NCBI GenBank assembly: GCA_020059605.1
Contig: JAGVBT010000099.1
Coordinates: 1 to 42,240 of the forward strand
Direction of reading: 5' to 3'
Length of the DNA stretch: 42,240 nt
Source of the DNA: Deltaproteobacteria bacterium
GTDB lineage: Bacteria; Desulfobacterota; BSN033; UBA1163
Below, piece after piece: positions 23,012 through 30,162 of this stretch. Both the position numbers and the translations under genes were made by a program. Below the pieces are notes generated by a model. The model had not been told where the DNA came from. It saw only the letters and a program-made list of their open reading frames with translations, and made no database searches. Positions within the stretch are counted from its first letter, which is position 1; each line of letters begins with the position of its first letter.

Positions 23012-24934
23012 CTAACTTTTTTCGAGGTGAACGGGGAGCTCGATCACAAACGTCGCGCCCTCGCCGATTTTGCTCCTGACACTGATTTTCCCTCCATGTT
23101 CTTCAATGATTCCAAAAGAGGTGGCAAGGCCCAATCCGGTCCCTTTTCCTACGTCCTTTGTCGTGAAAAAGGGGTCAAAGATACGAGAGAGATTTTCTTC
23201 GGGGATGCCTTCGCCGGTATCCTTAAATTCAATCCACACGGTCTTCCTGTCCGTAGAGACCGAGGTCCGGATGGTTAAGGTCCCATTTCCATGCATGGCC
23301 TCTGCCGCATTGACGATGATGTTCATAAAGACCTGTTTCAACTGGCCGGCATTTCCCCGGGCAAAGGGGAGGAAGGAGTCAAACTCCTTAACGATCCGGA
23401 TATTATGGAAAAGGGCCTGATTGACCAGGAAAAAAAGGCCGTCATTGATGGCCCGGTTGATATCCGTGGGTTCCCTCTTCGGTTCGGTCTGGCGGGCAAA
23501 TTCAAGCAGGCCCTTTACAATCTCCTTGCAACGCCCCGCCTCCTGGACAATACGGGCGAGGTCGCCCCGTTTAAGATCTTCCTCCGGCAGGTCCTCCAGC
23601 ATCAGGCTGGAATAAATGAGGATGCCGCCCAGGGGATTGTTGATCTCGTGAGCAATGCCGGCGGCCAGTTTTCCAAGGGAGGCCATCTTTTCGCAGCTGA
23701 CCAGTTGGATGTAGGTTTCCTGGAGTTTCTTCTCCATCAACAGCCGGGGCCTCAAATCCGTAAAAATACCGACGCTTGCCACCTCCTGCCCCGCTCTGTT
23801 GTAAATGAGAGATGCGGAGATCTGTATGGGGATGACTTCTCCCTCCTTACTGACAACGTTGAATTGACAGGGGAGGAGTTTTCCAATGCCTCCGTAGTCC
23901 GGACTTCGAAGCCTATGCATGATCTCCTTGGCAATCCCCGGAGGATAGATCTGGGTAATGTGCATCTTTCCGATGACCTCTTCGGCCTTATATCCGTTCA
24001 GGGTCTCGGCTCCTTTATTAAAGATGAAGATGTTTCCCTTCATGTCGGCGGCGATGATACCATCGACGGAACTCTCAATCAGGTTTGTGAAGAATTCATT
24101 GGCCTCACGGAGTTCGTCCTCAATCCGTTTCCTCTCCGTGATGTCCAGGTTAATGCCTTCATAACCGATGATCTCATCTTTTTCGTTTTTGATGGGATGG
24201 CCGGTTAGCAGGATCGTGATTTTTTCCCCATTCTTCTTATGGAATTCCACTTCCAAGTCCTTGACAAAACCGTCTCTCTCGGTCCTCTCCATGAAAATTT
24301 CACGATCTTTCGGATTGACGTAGAGATCCCGGATGATATCGATTTTGAGAAATTCCTCTTTGTCGGCATAACCCAGCATATCGAGAAGGGCCTGGTTGCA
24401 TTCCAGGAACTTACCCTCCTTCGAGCTGATGAAAAGGCCGTGTCTTACCCTATCGAAAAGCCTCCGGAGCTTTTCTTCGGATTTCTTTAAATCGCTTTCA
24501 AATTTTTTCCGGTCCGTGATATCCTTGAGATAGGCATAGCCTTTATGGATTCCATGAGATGTCTTGGCCAGGGCAATGCAGATTTCGGCTTCCTTGATCT
24601 CACCGGCGGAGGTAATCAGATGGACTTCCGCACAGGTTTTCTCTCCGTATTGCTCCGGATGGATGAAAATATCCTCGACAAAGGATTGATGGGGGTTGTC
24701 CAGGAGCGAGAGCATACTCATCTTGAGCAACGCCGCATTGGGAAAACCGGTGATCTCGGAGGCCATCCGGTTGGCGAATTCTATCCGGTGATTTTTATCG
24801 AAGACAAGGATCCCGTCGTTTCCAAGCTCGGCAATGGCCTGAAACATCCCGGCCTCTCCGTTCCGGTCGACGAGGGTGAGTCCATGGTTCATCTTTTTTT
24901 TCTTTGTCGGTGATGATAATTTCTTCGCCATCAT
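23012..24934 (-). CDS. Cytoplasmic sensor histidine kinase with three PAS domains (NtrB-like)
   Basis: A 640-residue soluble kinase. PAS domains lie at about 30-142, 155-270 and 280-400. Two end in the DITDRKK/DITERKR motif that marks PAS-to-linker boundaries. The HisKA site is His429 (GIAHEINNPLGG), and the ATPase domain has N (FMNIIVNAAEAM), DTGEGIPE, DPFFTTKDVGKGTGLGL and the final strand. No transmembrane helix is present, so the signal is intracellular; a PAS-bound redox cofactor or small ligand is possible but no haem His is evident. It starts a three-gene signalling run with the receiver and the hybrid kinase, downstream of metF in the same direction. Confidence 0.92.
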   Translation of the reverse strand: MMAKKLSSPTKKKKMNHGLTLVDRNGEAGMFQAIAELGNDGILVFDKNHRIEFANRMASEITGFPNAALLKMSMLSLLDNPHQSFVEDIFIHPEQYGEKTCAEVHLITSAGEIKEAEICIALAKTSHGIHKGYAYLKDITDRKKFESDLKKSEEKLRRLFDRVRHGLFISSKEGKFLECNQALLDMLGYADKEEFLKIDIIRDLYVNPKDREIFMERTERDGFVKDLEVEFHKKNGEKITILLTGHPIKNEKDEIIGYEGINLDITERKRIEDELREANEFFTNLIESSVDGIIAADMKGNIFIFNKGAETLNGYKAEEVIGKMHITQIYPPGIAKEIMHRLRSPDYGGIGKLLPCQFNVVSKEGEVIPIQISASLIYNRAGQEVASVGIFTDLRPRLLMEKKLQETYIQLVSCEKMASLGKLAAGIAHEINNPLGGILIYSSLMLEDLPEEDLKRGDLARIVQEAGRCKEIVKGLLEFARQTEPKREPTDINRAINDGLFFLVNQALFHNIRIVKEFDSFLPFARGNAGQLKQVFMNIIVNAAEAMHGNGTLTIRTSVSTDRKTVWIEFKDTGEGIPEENLSRIFDPFFTTKDVGKGTGLGLATSFGIIEEHGGKISVRSKIGEGATFVIELPVHLEKS

Positions 24935-24965
24935 CTCTTTTTAAAAAGTTATGTAAGGGGGGGAA

Positions 24966-25075
24966 GGTTAAGGTGAAGAAGCCCGTTTCGTCATAGGGTT
25001 ACGTCAATCGGTTTTTTGCTTTGGGACTTAACCCTTCGACCTTAAACGAAACTGACATCCTCGCCATAACCCTTT
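24966..25075. repeat. GGTTAAGG...AAGCCCGTTTCGT repeat, copy 1
   Basis: Occupies the gap between metF (25083) and the PAS kinase. Its left part (GGTTAAGGTGAAGAAGCCCGTTTCGT) closely matches 32984-33010 in the gap between the NuoE-like and NuoF-like genes. The right part has inverted relatives (CATAACCCT, CTTAAAC). No gene. Confidence 0.55.
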
Positions 25076-25082
25076 CCCATTT

Positions 25083-25955
25083 TTATCGCCCGATCCGGTC
25101 GAGAAGGGGAATGACCAGGTTCTCCCATCCAAGGGGGATGATCTGAATGCCCTGGCAGAGCGGTTTTACGTCTGCGATGAGATCTCGGGCGATTTCAATA
25201 CTCACGTTCTGTTTATCCGGGGCCCTGAGCAAGCGATCGATGATGGCATCCGGGATGGATGCCCCTTCCACATGTTTATTGATATAACGGGCCATTCCGA
25301 CCGATTTGAGCAGGGTGATGCCCACAATGACAGGGACTTTGAAATGGGCTGCTTTCTTCATGAAGTTTTCAAACAGGCCTGGATCATAGATGGAGCCGGC
25401 GAGGAAGAAATCAGCCCCCTCATGAATCTTCTTCTCCATATTCGTGAGCTCGAGGTCGAGTTGAGGGCCCTGGGCGGCCCCATTGACCTGGGTTCCGACA
25501 AAGAACACGGGTTTTCCCTTGAGGTCATTTCCGGCGAGATCATAGCCTTCCCGGAGACATTTGGCGGCGCCAAGCAAGCCCATCACATCGAGATCAAAGA
25601 CAGGATGAGCGTCAAAATGATCCCCCATGGAGGGAGGGTCGCCCTGGAAAAGGAGAAGATTCTTCAGACCAAGGGCAGCCGCATTGAGAAGCTCCGATTG
25701 AAGGGCCAAGCGGTTTCGATTGGCACAGGAGAGATTGCAGATCACTTCAATTCCTTTTTGCTTCAGGAGGGCGCATGTCGAGAGTGAGCCCAGCCTCATG
25801 ATCCCATTCTGGAGGTCCGGAATCAAGATCGCATCTACCCGGCCCCCCCAGCGTTCCGCATATCCATAGACCTCGGAGGGATCGGTCCCCTTTGGGGGTT
25901 GAAGTTCAGCCGTTAGGGCAAATTTCCCTGAATGGAGTTGATCCTTAAATGACAT
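25083..25955 (-). CDS. metF: Methylene-tetrahydrofolate reductase MetF, the one paired with metV
   Basis: A 290-residue MetF barrel. FALTAELQPPKGTDPSE holds the catalytic Glu, followed by RVDAILIPDLQNG, EVICNLSCANRNRLALQSELLNAAALGLKNLLLFQGDPP and GADFFLAGSIYDPGLFENFMKKA. It starts at an ATG with gagaggag and follows metV by 199 bases on the same strand. MetV-MetF is the usual two-subunit form of the acetogen/sulfate-reducer reductase, in which MetV carries Zn or Fe-S and links to an electron donor. Electrons may come from the cytochrome/HdrC/NarI proteins encoded upstream. Confidence 0.92.
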   Translation of the reverse strand: MSFKDQLHSGKFALTAELQPPKGTDPSEVYGYAERWGGRVDAILIPDLQNGIMRLGSLSTCALLKQKGIEVICNLSCANRNRLALQSELLNAAALGLKNLLLFQGDPPSMGDHFDAHPVFDLDVMGLLGAAKCLREGYDLAGNDLKGKPVFFVGTQVNGAAQGPQLDLELTNMEKKIHEGADFFLAGSIYDPGLFENFMKKAAHFKVPVIVGITLLKSVGMARYINKHVEGASIPDAIIDRLLRAPDKQNVSIEIARDLIADVKPLCQGIQIIPLGWENLVIPLLDRIGR

Positions 25956-26021
25956 GGGTTTTCTCCTCTCGCATCATCTTAAGCTGTAAACGTCCTGCGT
26001 TCCGGATGGATGATCGATCCC

Positions 26022-26038
26022 GACAGAACGATTCTGTC
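26022..26038. other. Hairpin in the metV-metF gap
   Basis: GACAGAA-CGA-TTCTGTC forms a perfect seven-base stem with a three-base loop, in a 199-bp gap otherwise free of genes. Neither side has a T-run, so termination is unlikely. It may be an mRNA-stability hairpin or operator. Confidence 0.35.
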
Positions 26039-26154
26039 CGATGGAGGTCCATTTTACGCCAAGGGGAAAGTCGCCCCATTATATAATTTGGAGAAAAAAA
26101 GTCAATCCTTTGTCCCCGTTCTTGTCCATCAGGCGAAGGTTGGCCTGTTCAATC

Positions 26155-26829
26155 TCATTTGGCATATCTTTCTTGATAGTCTTCGTGGACCATTGTTCCG
26201 CGGGTCTGGTTTCGCCACTCCCTTGCGGGTTTGATCTTCAGGATGTTCTCCAGGCGGTTCTGTTCCTTCAACCGTTTAAAAATTTCAAACCAGGCGCAAG
26301 GGGTGTCTTTGCTCACCTCGCACTTTCCATCCCGGGAGGTTCCTCCGCAGGGCCCATTGAACAGGCTTTTGGCACATCGTGTGATGGGGCAGATCCCCGC
26401 TGTTTCACCGAGAACGCATTCCCTGCAGGTACGGCAATTTTCCTCGAACCAACCGATATCCCGATCGATTCCGACAAACGTGGTGTTTAAGGCTGGGAAA
26501 ACGGGCTTTGATGGGTACCGGTCGGCCAGGAACTGGACGCCGGCGCCGCAGGCCATGGAAAGGATAGCATCATAATCGTTTGCGATCTCATCGAGCTCAG
26601 GATAAAAATCTCCATTGCATTGACGTTCGATCGTGAAGCCGTCCGGCCGGAGCATTTTGCCCTCCTGTTTCAGGGCATTTTCCAGGTCTTCATTCAATTG
26701 GCCGACCTCCCTTTGCCCTCCCGTAAAACAGATGGAGGTGCAACCGCCACAGCCTACATTCAGGACTTTTTTGAAGGTCTTGATCATCTCTTTGATTTCA
26801 TCCAAAGGTTTTCTTTCAGCAACGATCAT
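26155..26829 (-). CDS. metV: Methylene-THF reductase small subunit MetV (MTHFR C-terminal family)
   Basis: A 224-residue protein of the MetV family, the partner that connects MetF to electron donors. It has an N-terminal Cys motif (VGCGGCTSICFTGG), a Rossmann-like middle (AILSMACGAGVQFLADRYPSKPVFPALNTTF), and the Cys-rich C-terminus CRTCRECVLGETAGICPITRC, GPCGGTSRDGKCEV and CAW that binds metal or Fe-S. The ribosome site is ctggaggag. It sits between the tetrahaem cytochrome gene and metF. A fused version of the same domain occurs at the end of the protein at 18818-20857. Confidence 0.93.
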   Translation of the reverse strand: MIVAERKPLDEIKEMIKTFKKVLNVGCGGCTSICFTGGQREVGQLNEDLENALKQEGKMLRPDGFTIERQCNGDFYPELDEIANDYDAILSMACGAGVQFLADRYPSKPVFPALNTTFVGIDRDIGWFEENCRTCRECVLGETAGICPITRCAKSLFNGPCGGTSRDGKCEVSKDTPCAWFEIFKRLKEQNRLENILKIKPAREWRNQTRGTMVHEDYQERYAK

Positions 26830-26856
26830 TTTTCTCCTCCAGTAAGTGGAACGTTT

Positions 26857-26917
26857 CCCCGTTAGAAGTCATGCCTTACTCGGTTTCGAGTTGCAACAAC
26901 TGGAATTTCTAACGGGG
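26857..26917. repeat. CCCCGTTAGAA palindromic element, copy 1
   Basis: A 61-bp element opening CCCCGTTAGAA and closing TTCTAACGGGG, perfectly complementary over 11 bases except for alignment of the flanking base. It lies between the cytochrome and metV. Related copies are at 27809-27873 (degenerate) and 41615-41709, each just before a - strand gene. Confidence 0.7.
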
Positions 26918-26926
26918 TGTCTTCGC

Positions 26927-27331
26927 TCACTTTCGCACATGGCAACCTCCGCAATAACGGGGCGGAGCTTTCTCCCGGTCTTTCAGAGGTTTTTTATGGC
27001 AACCCAGGCATTGCCCATGATAGGCCCGTTCAAGATGAAGCCGGGATTTCGGCCCGTGGCAGGCGGAACACTGAATCTCCTTGTTTCCCTCCTCCAGTGT
27101 GCTTTCGTCCAGGATATTTTCACCCTTCTCGTAGAGATGGTGGCAATCCTTGCAGGACCATCCCTTTTCGACATGAAGGTTATGGGGAAAGGGTACGGGA
27201 GGCCGCTTTTTCCCGGCCCGGCCCTTCGATGAATCGAGAAGCATCATGTCCGATTGGGCCATGAGGGGCGACCCTGCCATCAGGATAAAAGTCAATGCAA
27301 TGAAGAACACCGAGAACCCTAACCTTTTCAT
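26927..27331 (-). CDS. Tetrahaem cytochrome c (class III / c3-like), periplasmic
   Basis: A 134-residue secreted protein with a signal peptide (residues 1-25) and four CxxCH haem sites: Cys60-His64, Cys88-His92, Cys108-His112, Cys127-His131. Extra His residues at 50 and 53 (PFPHNLH) and later ones could be sixth ligands, as in cytochrome c3 and TmcA. It is upstream of metV-metF and downstream of the HdrC-like and NarI-like genes on one strand. With them it would form a membrane-linked electron path between the periplasm and the quinone or cytoplasmic side. The ribosome site is ccggaggtg. Confidence 0.92.
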   Translation of the reverse strand: MKRLGFSVFFIALTFILMAGSPLMAQSDMMLLDSSKGRAGKKRPPVPFPHNLHVEKGWSCKDCHHLYEKGENILDESTLEEGNKEIQCSACHGPKSRLHLERAYHGQCLGCHKKPLKDREKAPPRYCGGCHVRK

Positions 27332-27375
27332 GTCCTGCTCACCTCCGGAATACCCGATTCGTCTTTATTATAGCA

Positions 27376-27789
27376 TTATAGCCAGCTCTCCGAAGAGGCT
27401 TCGTTGTGTTGGGGATGGATGTCCTGAGATCTCAAGACGGCCCGGGCAAATGCGATCATGCTCGGGACATGAATGCCGATCGGACAGTAACAGCGGCCGC
27501 AGAGAACACAGTTTCTCCATACGATTCCCTTGATTTCATTCAAACATTTCCGGTCCACCTTCCCCCTCTTTCGATAGAGTGTTCCCAGGGAATGGATGAC
27601 CTTGTAAGAGGGCATGTACCGGGGATCTTTCTTGTATTTCATATAGAGAAAGCAGCTCTCCGCACAAAGACTGCAGTGGGCGCAATAGGAAAGGAACCGT
27701 TTCATTTTTCCCTTTCTGCGGTTGAGCAACTCCTTGATCTTTTTCGCATCGACCTCTTTCATGTCCTGATTCGAGATGGCTTGATCCAT
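27376..27789 (-). CDS. HdrC-like [4Fe-4S] protein
   Basis: A 137-residue iron-sulfur protein with two cluster motifs: Cys36, 39, 42, 46 (CAHCSLCAESC) and Cys94, 97, 100, 102 (CVLCGRCYCPIGIHVP). This matches HdrC or the Fe-S half of TmcB/DsrK-type subunits, but the CCG-domain catalytic half of HdrD/DsrK is missing. It has no signal peptide, so it acts in the cytoplasm. It should relay electrons between the NarI-like membrane protein encoded before it and a soluble partner; MetV/MetF encoded downstream is the obvious candidate. Confidence 0.85.
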   Translation of the reverse strand: MDQAISNQDMKEVDAKKIKELLNRRKGKMKRFLSYCAHCSLCAESCFLYMKYKKDPRYMPSYKVIHSLGTLYRKRGKVDRKCLNEIKGIVWRNCVLCGRCYCPIGIHVPSMIAFARAVLRSQDIHPQHNEASSESWL

Positions 27790-27808
27790 AGGGCGTCTCC
27801 TTGTCTAC

Positions 27809-27873
27809 TCCGTTACCTATCATGCCCCGCCCGGTTTCTCGTCGCAACGAATCGAATCAAATTTCCAACGGGG
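27809..27873. repeat. CCCCGTTAGAA palindromic element, degenerate copy
   Basis: CTCCGTTACC...CATGCC...GGTTTCTCGTCGCAAC...ATTTCCAACGGGG aligns along its length with 26857-26917. It fills the gap between the NarI-like and HdrC-like genes, again directly upstream of a ribosome site. The terminal arms no longer pair perfectly, so this looks like an older copy. Confidence 0.6.
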
Positions 27874-27874
27874 C

Positions 27875-28540
27875 TTACCAGGTCCTCGCCCCCCGGAGGA
27901 AACCATACTCCCCTCCGAGGAAGAATCGATAAAGAAAGAAAAAAAGCATGTGTCCCAGCTTGGTGAAGGGAATCGTGATGAGCATGATGTTCCCCGAGAG
28001 AATGTGAAGCATCATGACCGTCTCATAATGGAACCACTGACGGTAAGCGAAAAAACCCGTCAAAAAGGGAGCAACGGCGATGAGCAAAACCACGTAGTCG
28101 TAAAGCGTTGTGATCGCCCTGACCCGCGCAACCAAGAGCCGCCGTCCGAGAAAATAGGCTCCGCAAACCAGAACGATCAAGGTCAACCCATCGGACAGAG
28201 CTTCCGGAAGGCTAAACAGACTCCATCCCCAGGATTGGTAAAGAAGGATGTTGTGTCCGAGGAGAAAAAGAGGGGCGCCGATCAGAAGGACATGGAAGAC
28301 CGTGGTGACGACGGTCAGGACAGGATCGGTTTTCCAGAGGGTTCCTTTCAACGAGGTTAGGCAGGAAGCAACGATTTTCCCTGCCGTTTTCTTTTCGGGT
28401 TTGATCTCCCGGGGAAGGGGGGGGTGACCCCATTCCTTCTTCCTGGTCAGCCTGAAAAACTGAATCCACTGGAAGAGGAGCCCCAGGATAAAGACGATGA
28501 AGGCAATCGATATCAGCGGCCCTTGAACAAAATCAACCAT
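27875..28540 (-). CDS. NarI/DsrM/TmcC-like membrane cytochrome b
   Basis: A 221-residue membrane protein with about five hydrophobic helices (roughly 8-30, 75-98, 115-133, 145-165, 172-205). Candidate b-haem ligands are His83 and His96 in helix 2 and His179 and His197 in the last helix; the 18-residue spacing of the latter pair equals that of NarI. This fold oxidises or reduces menaquinone and passes electrons to an Fe-S subunit. It is the first gene of a set with the HdrC-like protein and the tetrahaem cytochrome, resembling a reduced Tmc/Qrc-type transmembrane complex. Confidence 0.87.
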   Translation of the reverse strand: MVDFVQGPLISIAFIVFILGLLFQWIQFFRLTRKKEWGHPPLPREIKPEKKTAGKIVASCLTSLKGTLWKTDPVLTVVTTVFHVLLIGAPLFLLGHNILLYQSWGWSLFSLPEALSDGLTLIVLVCGAYFLGRRLLVARVRAITTLYDYVVLLIAVAPFLTGFFAYRQWFHYETVMMLHILSGNIMLITIPFTKLGHMLFFFLYRFFLGGEYGFLRGARTW

Positions 28541-28589
28541 GACCTTCTCCTTGTATTATTCAAAATAAGTTCCTTCGTTTAACGTTGGC

Positions 28590-28711
28590 GAAGCTCGTAT
28601 CGAGGCTCGTATATAAATACTGGATATTCGAGCTTCCAATTTCGATCTTCCCGTGGTCGGGAGTCGGTACGACAGTGTCGGTACGACAATCGTTCCGATT
28701 CGTACCGACTC
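28590..28711. repeat. Multiple palindromes between metF and the NarI-like gene
   Basis: GAAGCTCG (28590-28597) pairs with CGAGCTTC (28629-28636). GAGTCGGTACGA (28661-28672) pairs perfectly with TCGTACCGACTC (28700-28711). The core GTCGGTACGACA is also directly repeated at 28677-28688. The 233-bp gap holds no gene. It sits downstream of metF and upstream of the electron-transfer genes, so it may separate two transcription units. Confidence 0.6.
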
Positions 28712-28773
28712 TTTTCGACTTGTTACGATACCAGCATCGTCACCGCTTGCCGATTGAAGTTAGACGATGCCTT

Positions 28774-29697
28774 TTAAACCTGGGGCCTGGGCAACAGTTT
28801 TGCGCGTTCTGCAATCTCCGGCACCTTGTGTTCCCATTCGATGGCCATGAGATGAACCCCGTGAACCCCTTTCATCTCCTTCAGCTCCTCGATCTGTTCC
28901 ACGCAGAATTGGATCCCTTCTTCAGCAGGTTTTTTCGCCTGCACAATCCGGTCGATGACCTCATCCGGGATGATGATCCCGGAGACGTTCTTCGCCATAT
29001 ACCGGGCCATACCTCCTGATTTGAGAGGGGTAATCCCGGCTAAGATATGAACCTTTTCCGTTAAGCCCATGTCGTTGGCCTGTTTCACCCACTCGCGGAA
29101 CATCTTCATATCATAGATGCACTGGGTCTGAATAAAATCCGCTCCGGCCTCGACCTTTTTGGCCAGGCGATAGACCCGCCACTCAAAAGGTTCGGCAAAC
29201 GGATTTTCAGCCGCACCGATGAGCATCTGAGGAGCTCCATCGATCTCATCGCCGCTGAGAAATTTTTTTTCATCCCGCATCCTTTTAACGAGACCGATGA
29301 GCTGGATCGAGTCAATATCAAAAACGCCCTTGGTTAAGGGATGGTTTCCGAACTGCTGGTGGTCGCCCGAGAGACAGAGCATGTTCCGGATCCCGTGGGC
29401 ATAAGCGCCGAGAATATCGCTCTGGATGGCAATGCGGTTGCGGTCCCGGCAGACCATCTGGTAGTTGGGCTCCAGGCCCTCCTGGATGGCAATTAAACCG
29501 GCTCCCCAACTCGACATGCGCACCACCGCGGTCTGGTTGTCCGTGATATTCACCGCATCCACGATGCCTTTGAGGTAACTTGCCTTTTTTCTGACGTGGT
29601 CAACATTGGCTCCTTGAGGAGGGCCGAGTTCCCCCGTGAACGCAAACTGTCCGGCTTCCAGGGTTCTTTCAAGACGGCTTCCTGATTTCATAGGCAT
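28774..29697 (-). CDS. metF: Methylene-tetrahydrofolate reductase family protein MetF, paralogue 4
   Basis: A 305-307 residue MetF barrel. FAFTGELGPPQGANVDH holds the catalytic Glu, then GIVDAVNITDNQTAVVRMSSWGAG, YQMVCRDRNRIAIQSDILGAYAHGIRNMLCLSGDHQQFGNHP and GADFIQTQCIYDMKMFREWVKQA. ATGs at 29697 and 29691 are both possible; the second has the better spacing to aaaggg. It follows the small unknown gene and the diaphorase genes on the same strand, so it belongs with the archaeal-type CODH/ACS cluster. This form (GDHxxFG, DMKMF) is the one most often next to HdrA- or diaphorase-type partners. Confidence 0.9.
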   Translation of the reverse strand: MPMKSGSRLERTLEAGQFAFTGELGPPQGANVDHVRKKASYLKGIVDAVNITDNQTAVVRMSSWGAGLIAIQEGLEPNYQMVCRDRNRIAIQSDILGAYAHGIRNMLCLSGDHQQFGNHPLTKGVFDIDSIQLIGLVKRMRDEKKFLSGDEIDGAPQMLIGAAENPFAEPFEWRVYRLAKKVEAGADFIQTQCIYDMKMFREWVKQANDMGLTEKVHILAGITPLKSGGMARYMAKNVSGIIIPDEVIDRIVQAKKPAEEGIQFCVEQIEELKEMKGVHGVHLMAIEWEHKVPEIAERAKLLPRPQV

Positions 29698-29757
29698 TCC
29701 CTTTCTTGATGATGAGTATTTCTTTTATGCTCCTTTGGGTAAGGATTTCACAACTCC

Positions 29758-30162
29758 CTATACAACCTTGCATATCTCGGGCAATGACTGATCGGGGGAG
29801 GAGAGACGGATGTAATGGATCATGTGATTGATCGTAGCGATGGAGAGAACGGCCAGATCATCGCCCTGTAACTCCCTCACCTTTTCTCCCGAAAAGAGAA
29901 CCTGCATGGAGGGGGGGAATTCCTCGTCTTTTCGGTTATAGAGGAAGTGGATCTCCACTCCCGGGTAAAACTGTTTTTTAACCATCCAGTCACACCGGAT
30001 GGGAGGAGAGATCACGCGCTCTGCTCCGATGTATTGAGTCATCTTGTCCACATCATCGAGATATTCAAAGGCCTCCGATCTCCTGGCCACCTCTTTTTTA
30101 AGATACAGATCATGAACCACGACTCCCTCGATCTCCTTCAGGGTTAAGAACTCTTTATCCAT
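29758..30162 (-). CDS. Unrecognised 134-residue protein in the diaphorase/metF operon
   Basis: A soluble protein without signal peptide, membrane segment or Cys cluster (two isolated Cys, one near residue 57 and one near the end). The pattern VKKQFYPGVEIHFLYNRKDEEFPPSMQVLFSGEKVRELQGDDLAVLSIATINHMIHYIRL suggests an alpha/beta fold. Its start overlaps the end of the HoxU-like gene by eight bases, a sign of translational coupling, and metF follows by about 60 bases. I cannot name its family. A role linking the diaphorase to MetF or sensing its redox state is a guess from position only. Confidence 0.75.
   Translation of the reverse strand: MDKEFLTLKEIEGVVVHDLYLKKEVARRSEAFEYLDDVDKMTQYIGAERVISPPIRCDWMVKKQFYPGVEIHFLYNRKDEEFPPSMQVLFSGEKVRELQGDDLAVLSIATINHMIHYIRLSSPDQSLPEICKVV

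Noticed and set aside
23291-24208. 305-codon + strand open frame opposite the PAS kinase
   Set aside because: Shadow of a clear kinase gene.
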